Source of the DNA: Eubacteriales bacterium
GTDB lineage: Bacteria > Bacillota > Clostridia > Lachnospirales > Lachnospiraceae
Reading direction: 5' to 3'
DNA: 64,000 nt
Assembly (NCBI GenBank): GCA_030533405.1
Contig: JAUNJF010000010.1
Span: forward strand, 35,433-99,432
Positions 25,655 through 35,245 of this stretch are shown here, in pieces (position 1 is the stretch's first letter; the number at the start of each line of letters is the position of its first letter). A program made the translations under genes and the position numbers. Under the pieces are notes generated by a model. The model did not search any database. It was not told the origin of the DNA and saw only the letters and a list, made by a program, of their open reading frames with translations.

Positions 25655-25774
25655 TTCGATAAAAAAGTTCTAAGCAACGAATTCTTTGCATATACTTATC
25701 TCAATTGGAGAAAACTTCCGCTTTTTTTAGTGGTAAGTAGAGATAATATTTATATGTGAAGGAGTGGAGGACAA

Positions 25775-26785
25775 GTGTCGCTTTTTAAAAGAAAAATTAC
25801 GTATTTTTATGAGCATTATCAGAATCATGTTGGAAATACAGCAGGATTTTTAAAGTTAGAAATTCGTGGAGATAAAGTGAAGATAAACATTAACATACAA
25901 GAGCCGTCTGCCGTACCTTATGAGGAGGCAGGGCTTTATTTTTATCATGAAGCAGGAGATCATTTATCTGCGGTGAAAGTGGGAACCGTTAAACGCGTAA
26001 ATGGTATGCTCACGTATCAGGCGAGGACGCAGTGGCAGCAGATGTTTCAGACAGGAAGAGATTTATATACCTTTGATGGGGTTGCGGTTGTATATAACGA
26101 GAAACATTATTATATCGGAGATTTTCAAGATAAAAACCGTATAGAATTTCCACTTGTTTTATTGACCCCAAAGGATGAAAAAGAGGAAGTGCCAAAAGAA
26201 AAAGAACAGACATGGTATGAGGATATTCCTTCACCTGCGCAACCGGTTTTGGCAAAACCTGGAAAAGAAAAACAAGAGAAACAGGAAGAAAAGGTGGAGG
26301 AACAAACACCTAAAAAAGAGGCGGATGAGGATTTCCAAGAGGATTCTATTTCGGCAAATCAAACAAATGTGTATGCGAAATGTGAAAACTGTCCCTATCA
26401 GAAAAAACGGGGCGAACAACAGGAAGGTAGAAATGCATTTGAAAAAATGATAAAAGAATATCCCAAACTTCCGATGTATGGAGTGGTCGAACTGTTTGAT
26501 TGTGTAAGAATTCATCCGAGAGATATTGGAAAACTCGACATTCGAAATTGGAGACTTGGTGTAAATAGTTTTTTGACACATGGGTTTTATACATATCAGT
26601 ATTTGTTGTTAGGGAAAGTGAGATTAGATCATGGCGGAGAACGCCCAATTATAGGCGTTCCAGGCGTATATTCCAGTCGTGAAAAGTATCTTGCCAATAT
26701 GTTTGGATTTGAACAGTTTGTATCTGTGAAGAAGACTGGAACCAAGACGGGTGAATTTGGATATTGGATTGTGGAGCTTCAATAA
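25775..26785 (+). CDS. DUF6128-like protein of unknown function
   Basis: The 336-aa protein has an N-terminal beta-rich domain (residues about 1-125), a low-complexity Lys/Glu/Gln linker (about 130-200), a CENCPY segment and a C-terminal domain (about 225-336) with VELFDCVRIHPRDIGKL and LLLGKVR. The layout suits a Lachnospiraceae family I recall as DUF6128; that name is from memory. The start is GTG at 25775, supported by GGAGG. Its last seven bases overlap the convergent acetyltransferase gene. Confidence 0.65.
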   Translation: MSLFKRKITYFYEHYQNHVGNTAGFLKLEIRGDKVKININIQEPSAVPYEEAGLYFYHEAGDHLSAVKVGTVKRVNGMLTYQARTQWQQMFQTGRDLYTFDGVAVVYNEKHYYIGDFQDKNRIEFPLVLLTPKDEKEEVPKEKEQTWYEDIPSPAQPVLAKPGKEKQEKQEEKVEEQTPKKEADEDFQEDSISANQTNVYAKCENCPYQKKRGEQQEGRNAFEKMIKEYPKLPMYGVVELFDCVRIHPRDIGKLDIRNWRLGVNSFLTHGFYTYQYLLLGKVRLDHGGERPIIGVPGVYSSREKYLANMFGFEQFVSVKKTGTKTGEFGYWIVELQ

Positions 26786-27324
26786 GCAAGCAATCCATAA
26801 CGAAAATGATCCTGAAAGGAACCATTTACTTCGACGCCTTTGTATTCTATGCCTTCATATACAAATCCAAGTCGTTCCAATAATTTGATAGATGGAATGT
26901 TGTCAGGTGCAACACGTGCATCCAAGCGATGGATTTTATAGTTGGTAAAAATAACTTCGATTGCTGCCTGGCAAGCTTCGTGTGCATAGCCGTTGCCGTG
27001 CACAGTGGCATCGAATTTATATCCGATGGATGCGCGAGAAAATGGGCCATGCATAATATTAGAAAAGTTAACAGAGCCAATAATCTTGTCAGGATCGTCA
27101 TGTAAATATACGTAGTAGCGCAAGGTCTTTCCTTTTACAACGTCTAAATATTCCTGTTGCATAAATGCAGTTTGAAATGGTAAAGTATAAAAATTAGAAG
27201 GTCTTGTTGGTTCATAGACATCAAAAAGCTGTTGGTTACGTTCGTAAAATGCCAACACTTCTGGTGCATATAAGGAATCTAGAACCGATAAAGTTAGACG
27301 TTCGGTGTGAATCTGAAAAGACAT
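26779..27324 (-). CDS. GNAT-family N-acetyltransferase (RimJ/RimL-like)
   Basis: The 181-aa protein has the GNAT layout: beta strands with TERLTLSVLD, then IGSVNFSNI, the acetyl-CoA region GYKFDATVHGNGYAHEA, and the RLDARVAPDNIPSIKLLERLGF C-terminal motif (each under twenty residues as family elements). RimJ/RimL relatives acetylate N-termini of ribosomal proteins or small substrates; the exact target here is unknown. AGGAGATTACGGAC precedes the ATG at 27322-27324. It is divergent from tadA. Confidence 0.88.
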   Translation of the reverse strand: MSFQIHTERLTLSVLDSLYAPEVLAFYERNQQLFDVYEPTRPSNFYTLPFQTAFMQQEYLDVVKGKTLRYYVYLHDDPDKIIGSVNFSNIMHGPFSRASIGYKFDATVHGNGYAHEACQAAIEVIFTNYKIHRLDARVAPDNIPSIKLLERLGFVYEGIEYKGVEVNGSFQDHFRYGLLAY

Positions 27325-27383
27325 GTCCGTAATCTCCTTGATAGATTTATAGATATATTATAGCATATGAGAGGTTTATTACA

Positions 27384-27848
27384 ATGACGAATGATGAGAA
27401 GTATATGCGAGAAGCAATCAGGCAGGCCCAAAAAGCGGCGGCGGTTGGAGATGTTCCGATTGGGTGCGTGATTGTAGAACAGGATAAAATTATAGCAAGA
27501 GGATATAATAAAAGAAATGCAAAGAAAACAACGCTTGCGCATGCAGAGTTGTTAGCAATTGAAAAGGCTTCTAAAAAGGTTGGTGATTGGAGGCTGGAGG
27601 ATTGCACAATGTATATTACATTGGAACCTTGCCAAATGTGTGCAGGTGCCATTGTACAGGCTCGTATACCAAGAGTTGTTGTTGGAGCAATGAATAAAAA
27701 GGCTGGATGTGCAGGGTCTGTACTGAATTTATTTCAGATTCCGGCATTCAATCATCAGGTAGCTTTTGAACATGGTGTTTTGGAAGAAGACTGCTCAAAA
27801 ATGTTGTCGGATTTTTTCAAAGAATTGAGAAAAAAGCGAGAGGAGTAG
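27384..27848 (+). CDS. tadA: tRNA-specific adenosine deaminase
   Basis: The 154-aa protein has the zinc deaminase motifs HAE (in LAHAELLAI) and PCQMCAGA. Its length fits TadA, which converts the wobble adenosine of tRNA-Arg(ACG) to inosine. The SRP RNA gene lies immediately downstream, a linkage conserved in Firmicutes, which supports TadA over other cytidine deaminase-like proteins. It has its own start at 27384 in a weak ribosome binding context. Confidence 0.94.
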   Translation: MTNDEKYMREAIRQAQKAAAVGDVPIGCVIVEQDKIIARGYNKRNAKKTTLAHAELLAIEKASKKVGDWRLEDCTMYITLEPCQMCAGAIVQARIPRVVVGAMNKKAGCAGSVLNLFQIPAFNHQVAFEHGVLEEDCSKMLSDFFKELRKKREE

Positions 27849-27851
27849 CGG

Positions 27852-27880
27852 TTGACATTGTGCAAAAATTCTTGTATACT
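27852..27880 (+). promoter_or_regulatory. Strong promoter for SRP RNA
   Basis: A perfect TTGACA at 27852-27857 and TATACT at 27875-27880 with a 17-base spacer start transcription near 27887. Confidence 0.85.
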
Positions 27881-27942
27881 AAGGAACGTCGTCTTTGGCT
27901 TATAAAAAGTATATTGGACGAATTGTATTTTTGATAATTTTT

Positions 27943-28203
27943 CCATGCAGCCGGGGTGGTAGCGGTGCCCTGAACCTGCAATCCGCTATAGCAGGGGTGT
28001 TGGTCTGCCTCGGGGCGTTTGTCTGATGCTGGCCTTAGTAAGTGGCGTTGACGTACGGGTCTCGCGCAATGGAAACCTATGAACCGTGTCAGGTCGGGAA
28101 CGAAGCAGCACTAAGTAGGATCTTTCATGTGCCGTGAGGGTGCCTGGACTGAGTTAACTGCTATGGTAACGGTTGGACGTGTGTCACAAAGCAGACTGCA
28201 TGG
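27943..28203 (+). ncRNA. ffs: Large-type bacterial signal recognition particle RNA
   Basis: The mature RNA is about 261 nt, enclosed by CCATGCAG (27943-27950) pairing with CTGCATGG (28196-28203), followed by a T-rich terminator. The Ffh-binding domain is recognisable as GTCAGGTCGGGAACGAAGCAGC-like sequence near 28090: the GGAA tetraloop and the GAAGCAGC asymmetric loop are kept, with a compensatory C-G to G-C change beside the loop. The 5-prime half supplies the Alu-type domain found in Gram-positive bacteria. About 55 bases between promoter and mature end imply 5-prime processing. Confidence 0.95.
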
Positions 28204-28297
28204 ATTTTATTTTTTATAGTTGAAGTGTTTGTTGGAATCATATAAATTATTTTGTATGATTTTTTTTGTTTTATTTGTAGAAAAGTTGTGTGGAATC

Positions 28298-28306
28298 TGT
28301 TATAAT
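28298..28306 (+). promoter_or_regulatory. Extended -10 promoter for the HD gene
   Basis: TGTTATAAT at 28298-28306 is a perfect -10 hexamer with TGn; the -35 is poor. Confidence 0.5.
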
Positions 28307-28361
28307 GATACAGATTATTTTTATCTTAAGATAATCATTATACGATGGGAGCGAGAAAAGC

Positions 28362-28952
28362 ATGAATTATGCAAATGTAATAGAGTTTGTAAAACAACAA
28401 ATTTCAGATAATGGCAGACCGCCGAATTATCCGTTTCGTGATCGCTTTCAGCATACTATGCGAGTATATCGCTGGGCAATCAAATTACAAGCCAAAGTTG
28501 GTGGAGATTTGGAGATTATTGCACTAGCAGCTCTTTTGCATGATGTAGGCTGGGAAGAGGGACGTAATCACGGAGAAGTCGGTGCGGAGATTGCAGTGGA
28601 GTTTCTTGATAGCATTGGAATTGAGCCGGAAAAAATCGGTCGAATTGGTGAGATTATCAGGATTCATGATGACAAAGATTCTGTTCGGGAACTGTCAGTA
28701 GAGTGTCAGGTTGTGATGGATGCTGACCTGTTAGATGAAGTTGGTGCAGTAAGCGTATTATGGGATTCTATGGCAACTGCTTGTGAAGATGAGGCAAGCT
28801 ATAAGAATGCCTATTATCGGATTAAAGATTATTACCGAGGCAATCGCCCAAAGATTCGTCGGTGTAAGACAGAAGCAGGAAGAATGGAATTTAATAAGCG
28901 AATGAAGGTTCTTGATGAATTTTTAGTGGAGTTAGAAAGAGAATTATTTTAA
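28362..28952 (+). CDS. HD-domain phosphohydrolase
   Basis: The 196-aa protein has an HD domain: FQHTMRVYRWA, then LLHDVGWEE (the HD pair), and VMDADLLDEVGA as the distal Asp. Family members hydrolyse nucleotides or nucleotide second messengers with divalent metals; the substrate here is unknown. GGGAGCGAGAAAAGC precedes the ATG. It is followed after 50 bases by a small membrane-protein gene. Confidence 0.85.
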   Translation: MNYANVIEFVKQQISDNGRPPNYPFRDRFQHTMRVYRWAIKLQAKVGGDLEIIALAALLHDVGWEEGRNHGEVGAEIAVEFLDSIGIEPEKIGRIGEIIRIHDDKDSVRELSVECQVVMDADLLDEVGAVSVLWDSMATACEDEASYKNAYYRIKDYYRGNRPKIRRCKTEAGRMEFNKRMKVLDEFLVELERELF

Positions 28953-29002
28953 TCAAGAATTTGCATATAGGAAAGATCGTAATTTAGGAGGATATCGTTA
29001 AA

Positions 29003-29473
29003 ATGAAAAAGTTTGTAAAGGCATTGGTTTGGATTTTAATACTGGGAGGTCTGTTTTTTGGAGTTTATACCATACTTCCAGAGTATCCACATAATCTTGT
29101 GAAGTCAGTTTTTCAGCCGATGTTTGATGAGATGGCAAAGACGCGTATTGATCAGGTCAAGAATATGAAAAATAAAGACCTGGAAGCAATTTATGGTCAG
29201 ATTTTAGAAAACAACAATACTCGTACACAGGCATGGGTATATGACAAAGATGAAAATAGCGAGAAAGTAACTTTCTATGGAAGAGGTGCTTATATCAATA
29301 TCAAAGATGTGCCAGATCATAATGATTATTTATATACAAGTACATCAGTCAAATTTGATTTTATTATTACTGGTAAGAATGTTAAGATTAAAGCGTATAT
29401 TGAAGGAAAAGAACAGGACGATGTTATTCGTGATTTAATGCTTCGTCAGATATATACAGGCGAGAGACAGTAG
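29003..29473 (+). CDS. Single-pass membrane protein of unknown function
   Basis: The 156-aa protein has one N-terminal hydrophobic segment (residues about 5-23) and an extracytoplasmic part with mixed helix and strand. No known motif was recognised. TAGGAGGATATCG precedes the ATG. It ends at a strong bidirectional terminator shared with murG. Confidence 0.7.
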   Translation: MKKFVKALVWILILGGLFFGVYTILPEYPHNLVKSVFQPMFDEMAKTRIDQVKNMKNKDLEAIYGQILENNNTRTQAWVYDKDENSEKVTFYGRGAYINIKDVPDHNDYLYTSTSVKFDFIITGKNVKIKAYIEGKEQDDVIRDLMLRQIYTGERQ

Positions 29474-29486
29474 TTTGTCATTCATA

Positions 29487-29530
29487 AGAAGAGGCTATCA
29501 AAGATGAATTCTTTGATAGCCTCTTCTTTT
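29487..29530. terminator. Bidirectional terminator
   Basis: An 18-bp perfect stem, AAGAAGAGGCTATCAAAG against its inverse, with a seven-base loop and T-run, lies between two convergent genes. Confidence 0.92.
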
Positions 29531-29533
29531 GAG

Positions 29534-30595
29534 TTATGCAAGCTCCTGAATTAATTTCATAATGGTTCCGATTGAATCGGACATCTCGCTTTCTTTCATA
29601 CATTGGATATACTGTTCTTTGTGTGTAGAAACATCTCGAATTGCATTCATAAGGGAAGCGGTAGACATTTCTTCTTCTTGCAACACATAACTAAATCCAT
29701 TTTTCTTAAAGGATTTTGCGTTAAGAATCTGATCTCCACGGCTAACAGATAAAGGAAGTGGAATCAAAATATTAGGTTTGTTTAGTGCAAGAAGCTCACA
29801 AATTGCGTTAGCACCAGCTCTGGAAATTACTAAATCACTAAGTGCAAATAAATCTCTCAATTCTTTAGAAATGTATTCGAATTGCACATATCCCTTTTTG
29901 TCTTTTAAAGATTCATCGAGGTGATCTTTTCCACATAGATGAATTAATTGAAAATCCTTTAGGATTTCATCTAAACTTTCACGAATAATCTTGTTGATGG
30001 CAACGCTACCGCTACTACCACCTACAACCAATATGGTTGGCCGATCTGTTGTGAGTCCGCAAAATGCGGCCGCTTTTTGTGCGTCTCCTTCAAAAAGCTC
30101 GTGACGAATTGGCGTACCAGTAAGTACGGCTTTGCCTTCTGGGAGTAAATCAAAGGTTTCTCTAAAGTTACAACACACCTTTGCTGCAGAAGGAATACAA
30201 AGCTTATTTGCAAGTCCTGGTGTCATGTCAGATTCGTGAATGATTGCTGGAATATGATTTTTCTTTGCAGCCATAACAACGGGAACTGTAACAAATCCAC
30301 CTTTTGAAAAAACAACGTCTGGTTTAAGTTTTTTCATGAGTCTGTTTGCTTCTCCGAAGCCCTTGATTACACGAAATGGATCAGAAAAGTTTTTGACGTC
30401 GAAATAACGACGGAGCTTTCCTGAAGAAATTCCATAGTAAGGAATGCCCATATCCTCTATTAAATTTTTCTCTATACCATTGTAGGAACCGATGTAATGC
30501 ACTTCAAATCCAGCTTCTTTTAAGCTAGGTAATAATGCGATATTTGGCGTAACGTGTCCAGCGGTTCCACCACCAGTAAGTACAATTTTTTTCAT
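29534..30595 (-). CDS. murG: UDP-N-acetylglucosamine--N-acetylmuramyl-(pentapeptide) pyrophosphoryl-undecaprenol N-acetylglucosamine transferase
   Basis: The 353-aa protein is a GT-B glycosyltransferase with the MurG glycine loop TGGGTAGHVTPN, a second VVGGSSGSVAIN loop and the acceptor-sugar motif SRAGANAICELLALNKP. It adds GlcNAc to lipid I to form lipid II at the inner membrane face. It lies outside a dcw cluster; a TSCPD gene precedes it by 21 bases on the same strand. GGAGATTGCC stands before the ATG. Confidence 0.94.
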   Translation of the reverse strand: MKKIVLTGGGTAGHVTPNIALLPSLKEAGFEVHYIGSYNGIEKNLIEDMGIPYYGISSGKLRRYFDVKNFSDPFRVIKGFGEANRLMKKLKPDVVFSKGGFVTVPVVMAAKKNHIPAIIHESDMTPGLANKLCIPSAAKVCCNFRETFDLLPEGKAVLTGTPIRHELFEGDAQKAAAFCGLTTDRPTILVVGGSSGSVAINKIIRESLDEILKDFQLIHLCGKDHLDESLKDKKGYVQFEYISKELRDLFALSDLVISRAGANAICELLALNKPNILIPLPLSVSRGDQILNAKSFKKNGFSYVLQEEEMSTASLMNAIRDVSTHKEQYIQCMKESEMSDSIGTIMKLIQELA

Positions 30596-30616
30596 GGCAA
30601 TCTCCTTTTATGAAAG

Positions 30617-30856
30617 TTATGCAATGGCTGATTTTAATGCCTGCGCTAATTGGTCTGGGCAGGAAGTTCCTTTGAAACCACACTGAATACCCTCTAAACG
30701 TGAAATTGCATCATTTACATCCATTCCTTCTACCAAACGAGAAACACCCTGTGTATTTCCGTTACAGCCACCTAAAAATGTTACGTTAGTAACTTTGCCG
30801 TCTACGATGTCGAAATCAATTTTTTGTGAGCAAACGCCCTTTGGTTGGTATGTCAT
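30617..30856 (-). CDS. TSCPD-domain protein (TIGR03905-like)
   Basis: This 79-aa protein carries CNGNTQGVSRLVEGM and the eponymous GTSCPDQLAQAL near its end, with four conserved cysteines. The domain also occurs at the C-terminus of some ribonucleotide reductases, where it may bind metal; the stand-alone form has no known function. It is the first gene of a minus-strand pair with murG. Confidence 0.85.
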   Translation of the reverse strand: MTYQPKGVCSQKIDFDIVDGKVTNVTFLGGCNGNTQGVSRLVEGMDVNDAISRLEGIQCGFKGTSCPDQLAQALKSAIA

Positions 30857-30889
30857 AGTAAAAACCTCTCTTTTTTTTGTAATTCAATT

Positions 30890-30919
30890 ATTATAACACA
30901 AGTTGTGTAAAAATGTCGA
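30890..30919 (-). promoter_or_regulatory. Promoter for the TSCPD-murG operon
   Basis: On the minus strand TCGACA and TATAAT are separated by 18 bases, with a TGn extension. Confidence 0.65.
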
Positions 30920-31065
30920 ACGAATGTTGATTGCTTTGATTCTTGGATTTTGGTTACGAAAACGCCCGTTATTTTACGATTAACTTGGGTTGAGTTTGTT
31001 TTTTGTACCGATTAGACTAAATGTTAGTAATGATACATAATAGTTTACGCACGGAGGTAATATTT

Positions 31066-31800
31066 ATGATAAGGGAATTTGTATCAAATCACATTTTTAT
31101 GAGCAGTATTTTGCTCGTGGGGGCATTGAGTCTTATTTTACAGGGAATGATAACATTGGCACTATATAGCTATGTAAAGGCTTCTGCCAATATGAAAACG
31201 ACAAGGAAAAAAGTGATGATTCATTTAAAGAATCAGTTTGAAACAATATATGGAATGAATTATCAGGTGCGAAATATTCGTGCATATGTGGACAAGTATT
31301 TGCTAAAATTGCGTCTTTTGGGGATTTCTTATATGAATGTGGAAAAAATCCCTTTTTTATCAGCAGGAATTGTTACGTTGCTTATGGTAATTGGCATTTC
31401 GTTTGGATATTTAAATGGGGTAAAAGCACGTGCGCAGGTAGAAATTTTATCTGCATATGGAATTGTGCTAGCATGTTTGTTTAGTTTCTTTCATATATAT
31501 GGAATAAAAAGCAAGAAAAAACAAATACAAATTCAGCTGGTGGATTATCTGGAAAATTATATGACCAATCGATTGATGAAAAATAAGGAAGATGGAACAG
31601 AGTGGAAGGTATTGGATCCGGATACAGAGAAGGCAATTATGAATAGTGAATATGGAAAAGAGAATCCGTTAAAGAAGGCATCTGATCTAGAACAGATTGC
31701 ATTTTCTGAGGAAGAAAAAATGGAAGAAGAAAAGGATCATAATTCAGAGGAATCAGATTTGGAATTGCTGGAGGAATTTGTACAAAGTTTTCTTGCTTGA
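31066..31800 (+). CDS. Membrane protein of unknown function
   Basis: The 244-aa protein has a first hydrophobic segment at residues about 12-32, two more near 100-120 and 130-150, and a charged, Glu-rich C-terminal tail. No domain was recognised. ACGGAGGTAATATTT stands before the ATG at 31066. It lies 14 bases upstream of a polysaccharide deacetylase gene, so a cell-wall role is plausible from position only. Confidence 0.65.
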   Translation: MIREFVSNHIFMSSILLVGALSLILQGMITLALYSYVKASANMKTTRKKVMIHLKNQFETIYGMNYQVRNIRAYVDKYLLKLRLLGISYMNVEKIPFLSAGIVTLLMVIGISFGYLNGVKARAQVEILSAYGIVLACLFSFFHIYGIKSKKKQIQIQLVDYLENYMTNRLMKNKEDGTEWKVLDPDTEKAIMNSEYGKENPLKKASDLEQIAFSEEEKMEEEKDHNSEESDLELLEEFVQSFLA

Positions 31801-31814
31801 GCAGGAGAATATAG

Positions 31815-32750
31815 TTGAAAAAAAAGAACATTTATTCAATTTTGATGATTGCACTGGTTTTCGTTGGAGGTGTTGGTTTAAAACTGTGTAAGCATCAGGA
31901 CGGTGGAGCTACTCAGAATGGGAAGGTTGGGATGGAGACCGATGAAAAAAGAGATATGTGTACAGATGGGGAAGGTGAAAAACAACCTGATGAAAAAAAT
32001 GTAGGTGGGCAAGAGAGAACAACACAGGAGCGAATTATTGTAGAGGACACAGATTACGAAAATATTGATAATACACAATATGGATGGTGGTTTAAGAGAA
32101 ACGATGCACATGAACAGTCAGGGTGTCAGGAGGATTTTGATATTAGGGAATTTGATGCTTATTATACAGTTCCAGTTAGTCAAAAGGTAATGTATCTGAC
32201 ATTTGATTGTGGGTATGAAAATGGATTTACTCCAGATATGTTAGATGTCTTAAAAAAGGAGAAAGCTCCGGCTGCATTTTTTGTAACACAGACTTTTATT
32301 CGAGATAACATTGATTTGGTAAAACGAATGAAAGAGGAGGGACATTTGGTGTGTAATCACACTGTTCGACATCCGTCCATGCCGCAAAAAAGCGTGGAGG
32401 AACAAAAGCAGGAGATTTTAGAATGTGAAAAGTATATGCTAGAGGCAACTGGATATGAAATGGATTTGTTTTTTCGCCCGCCAAAGGGAGAATACAGCAA
32501 GCGAACCCTTCAGATTGCAAAGGATTTGGGGTATAAAACTATTTTTTGGTCCATGGCATACCTGGATTATGATGTGAATAATCAGCCGAGTAGGGAACAT
32601 GTAGTAGAGCATTTTAAGAAATATTATCATCCAGGAGCGATTCCGCTTTTGCATAATGTGTCAAAGGCAAATCATGATGCGTTAGAGGAGGTTATCCATA
32701 ATTTAAAAAAAGAAGGTTATGCCTTTCATTCGCTATATGATATAGAATGA
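31815..32750 (+). CDS. PdaA-like polysaccharide deacetylase
   Basis: The 311-aa protein starts with TTG (AGGAGAATATAG upstream) and has a signal-anchor segment (residues about 5-22) and a charged linker. The NodB domain (about 130-311) includes TFDCGYENG with the catalytic Asp and metal Asp, HTVRHPSMP as the metal His motif, and FFRPPKGEYS. The TFDCGYENG form is characteristic of PdaA, which deacetylates muramic acid to allow muramic lactam formation in spore cortex. Sporulation use is inferred; the family also has vegetative members. Confidence 0.86.
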   Translation: MKKKNIYSILMIALVFVGGVGLKLCKHQDGGATQNGKVGMETDEKRDMCTDGEGEKQPDEKNVGGQERTTQERIIVEDTDYENIDNTQYGWWFKRNDAHEQSGCQEDFDIREFDAYYTVPVSQKVMYLTFDCGYENGFTPDMLDVLKKEKAPAAFFVTQTFIRDNIDLVKRMKEEGHLVCNHTVRHPSMPQKSVEEQKQEILECEKYMLEATGYEMDLFFRPPKGEYSKRTLQIAKDLGYKTIFWSMAYLDYDVNNQPSREHVVEHFKKYYHPGAIPLLHNVSKANHDALEEVIHNLKKEGYAFHSLYDIE

Positions 32751-32780
32751 TTAATAATGAAAGTATATGTAAATGAAAAG

Positions 32781-32816
32781 AGGGCTGTCGTATTTAAAAA
32801 CGGCACCCTTTTTTAA
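32781..32816 (+). terminator. Terminator of the deacetylase operon
   Basis: AGGGCTGTCGT and ACGGCACCCT form an imperfect stem followed by TTTTTT. Confidence 0.65.
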
Positions 32817-32869
32817 ATTACAATAAGTGGAACGAAGCAAAATGGTATCTGAAAATACGATGGGAAGTC

Positions 32870-32898
32870 TTGTCATTTTTTGCTTAGTTTGTTAAAAT
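32870..32898 (+). promoter_or_regulatory. Promoter for pgi
   Basis: TTGTCA at 32870-32875 and TAAAAT at 32893-32898 are separated by 17 bases. Confidence 0.6.
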
Positions 32899-32979
32899 AT
32901 GAGAGGTAATAAAGTGTTAGATGTATGTGAAGACAGATTTTCACAGCAATCTAAATAAATTGGTTGGAGGAGTAAGGTT

Positions 32980-34332
32980 ATGGCAAATGTAAGTTTTGAT
33001 TACAACAATGCAAAGTTCATGGTATCTGATGACGAAATGCAGGCTATGAAGGGGAGAGTATTAGAGGCAAAGACAACTTTGTTAGACAGAAGTGGTGAAG
33101 GAAACGATTTCCTTGGATGGATTGATCTTCCAGTGAATTATGATAAGGATGAATTTGCTAGAATTAAAGAGGCGGCAAAGAAGATTCAGAGTGATTCAGA
33201 AGTATTGCTCGTTATTGGTATTGGCGGTTCTTATCTTGGAGCAAGAGCAGCAATTGAGGCACTTAGACATTCATTTTATAATGTAGTGGACAAGAGTAAG
33301 AGAGGTGGTACACCAGAGATTTATTTCTGTGGTAATAATATTAGTTCTACTTATCTTCGTGAGTTAATGGATGTTGTTGGAAATCGTGATTTCTCAATCA
33401 ATATTATTTCTAAGTCTGGTACTACAACAGAGCCAGCGATTGCATTCCGTATTTTTAAGAAGATTTTGGTTGATAAATATGGTAAAGAAGAGGCTGCAAA
33501 GCGTATTTATGCAACAACAGATAAGGCAAAGGGTGCGCTTAAGAATTTAGCAGATGAAGAGGGTTATGCAACATTTGTTGTTCCAGATGATGTTGGAGGA
33601 CGTTTCTCAGTTCTTACAGCTGTAGGACTGCTTCCAATTGCAGTCAGTGGTGCAGATATCGATGCATTGATGGCTGGTGCAGCATCTGCAAGACAAGCTT
33701 GTATCGAGAATGATTTTGATAGCAATGATGCGTTAAAATATGCTGCTGTTCGTAATATTTTGCATGAAAAGGGAAAGACAGTTGAGATTCTTGCAAATTA
33801 TTCCCCATCTGTTCATTATATTGGTGAGTGGTGGAAACAGTTATTTGGAGAGTCAGAAGGAAAAGATGGAAAGGGTATTTATCCAACATCTTGTGATTTT
33901 ACAACAGATCTTCACTCATTGGGTCAGTTTATTCAGGATGGTAGCAAGAATCATATTGAGACAGTTATCAATATTGAAAAAGAAAAGCATGATATTATCA
34001 TGGAATTAGAAGAAGTGGACACAGATGGATTGAATTACTTAACAGGTAAGACAGTTGATTTCATCAACAAGCAGGCAATGAATGGTACAGTATTTGCACA
34101 CGTTGATGGTGAAGTTCCAAACATGATGGTTAACATGACAGAGATGAGCGAGCATAGTCTTGGTGCGTTATTCTATTTCTTTGAGTTTGCATGTGGTGTT
34201 TCTGGATATGTATTAGGTGTGAATCCATTTAATCAGCCGGGTGTAGAAAGCTACAAGAAGAACATGTTTGCTTTACTTGGTAAGCCAGGTTTTGAAGAAC
34301 ATCGTGCAAAATTAATGGAGAGAATGAATTAA
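32980..34332 (+). CDS. pgi: Glucose-6-phosphate isomerase
   Basis: The 450-aa protein matches the Firmicutes Pgi length. Motifs include [18 protein letters not shown], the sugar-phosphate site [27 protein letters not shown], and [13 protein letters not shown] near the C-terminus. It interconverts glucose 6-phosphate and fructose 6-phosphate. TTGGAGGAGTAAGGTT precedes the ATG. It is monocistronic with its own promoter and terminator. Confidence 0.96.
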   Translation: MANVSFDYNNAKFMVSDDEMQAMKGRVLEAKTTLLDRSGEGNDFLGWIDLPVNYDKDEFARIKEAAKKIQSDSEVLLVIGIGGSYLGARAAIEALRHSFYNVVDKSKRGGTPEIYFCGNNISSTYLRELMDVVGNRDFSINIISKSGTTTEPAIAFRIFKKILVDKYGKEEAAKRIYATTDKAKGALKNLADEEGYATFVVPDDVGGRFSVLTAVGLLPIAVSGADIDALMAGAASARQACIENDFDSNDALKYAAVRNILHEKGKTVEILANYSPSVHYIGEWWKQLFGESEGKDGKGIYPTSCDFTTDLHSLGQFIQDGSKNHIETVINIEKEKHDIIMELEEVDTDGLNYLTGKTVDFINKQAMNGTVFAHVDGEVPNMMVNMTEMSEHSLGALFYFFEFACGVSGYVLGVNPFNQPGVESYKKNMFALLGKPGFEEHRAKLMERMN

Positions 34333-34367
34333 TATAACAAAGTATTTTCATTTATTTTAAAATTTTA

Positions 34368-34422
34368 TCTCCTTCATTCGCTATATGGTATGAAACAATA
34401 GCGAATGGGGGAGAATTTTTTT
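34368..34422 (+). terminator. Terminator of pgi
   Basis: TCTCC-TTCATTCGCTAT pairs with ATAGCGAATGGGGGAGA across a 13-base loop, followed by a T-run. Confidence 0.85.
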
Positions 34423-34517
34423 GTGGGCAAAATAAATTTTTATGCAATAAAACCTCTGTTTGATGCATTATCTTATTAGAGTACATAAATCATTATAAAA
34501 AATTGGAGGTATTTTGT

Positions 34518-35222
34518 ATGAAGAAACTAGTAAAAGGAATGTTAATGGCAACCATGATCGGAGCATTATCATTTGGAGCAGGTGTAAATGTAAATGCGAA
34601 GAAACCAGTAAAGGATTCTTCTGACAAGCAAGTTGTGACACAACAAAAGGAAAAGAAACAGAAAAAAATAAAACTTTCAAAGGTAACTTGTACTGCTTCT
34701 GGAAAATTAAATATTTCATTTAAGGAAAAGGTGAATTATGCCGATACATTAAATATAGTATTGACAGATGAAGCTGGAACCGAAATTCCTTGTACAATAT
34801 CCAAGAAAAAAAAGAGTAGTATGACGATTGCTGTAAAAGGATTAGTAAAGGGACAAAGCTATCAGTTATCAATCAGTGGCTTGGTTTCACAGAAAACAAA
34901 TGAGGCTGTAACAGTAGAGCAGACCTTTAAGGCTAAGGGTATAAAGACTGCATGTAAAGCAGAAAAAGTTTCTGTTTCTAAAGCAAACAACGTGAGTTTG
35001 AAGTTGAAAGGTAGTGCCTGCTATAAGGATGCAGTTGTTGAGGTAAAGGATGAGAACGGAACTGTTTATGAAGCCAAAATTGTGAAAAAAGCCAAAGGTA
35101 GTATCAAAATTGCTGTTGAAGGCTTAGAAAAAGGAAAGAAATATAAGGTTACAATTAGTGGTATAAAAACCAAAAAAGAGAAAAACTATTCTTCCATTAC
35201 TACAAGCTTCAAGGCAAAATAA
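34518..35222 (+). CDS. Secreted protein with two Ig/FN3-like repeats
   Basis: The 234-aa protein has a signal peptide (cleavage probably after NVNA) and a Lys-rich linker. Two related units of about 85 residues follow: each has a strand pattern ending IAVKGLVKGQSYQLSISGL or IAVEGLEKGKKYKVTISGI, like SbsA Ig-like surface domains. No anchor was seen. GGAGGTATTTTGT stands before the ATG. It is 23 bases upstream of the ECF sigma gene and may be its target or its signal source. Confidence 0.75.
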   Translation: MKKLVKGMLMATMIGALSFGAGVNVNAKKPVKDSSDKQVVTQQKEKKQKKIKLSKVTCTASGKLNISFKEKVNYADTLNIVLTDEAGTEIPCTISKKKKSSMTIAVKGLVKGQSYQLSISGLVSQKTNEAVTVEQTFKAKGIKTACKAEKVSVSKANNVSLKLKGSACYKDAVVEVKDENGTVYEAKIVKKAKGSIKIAVEGLEKGKKYKVTISGIKTKKEKNYSSITTSFKAK

Positions 35223-35245
35223 ATAGATGGAAAGGGAATGAAGCT

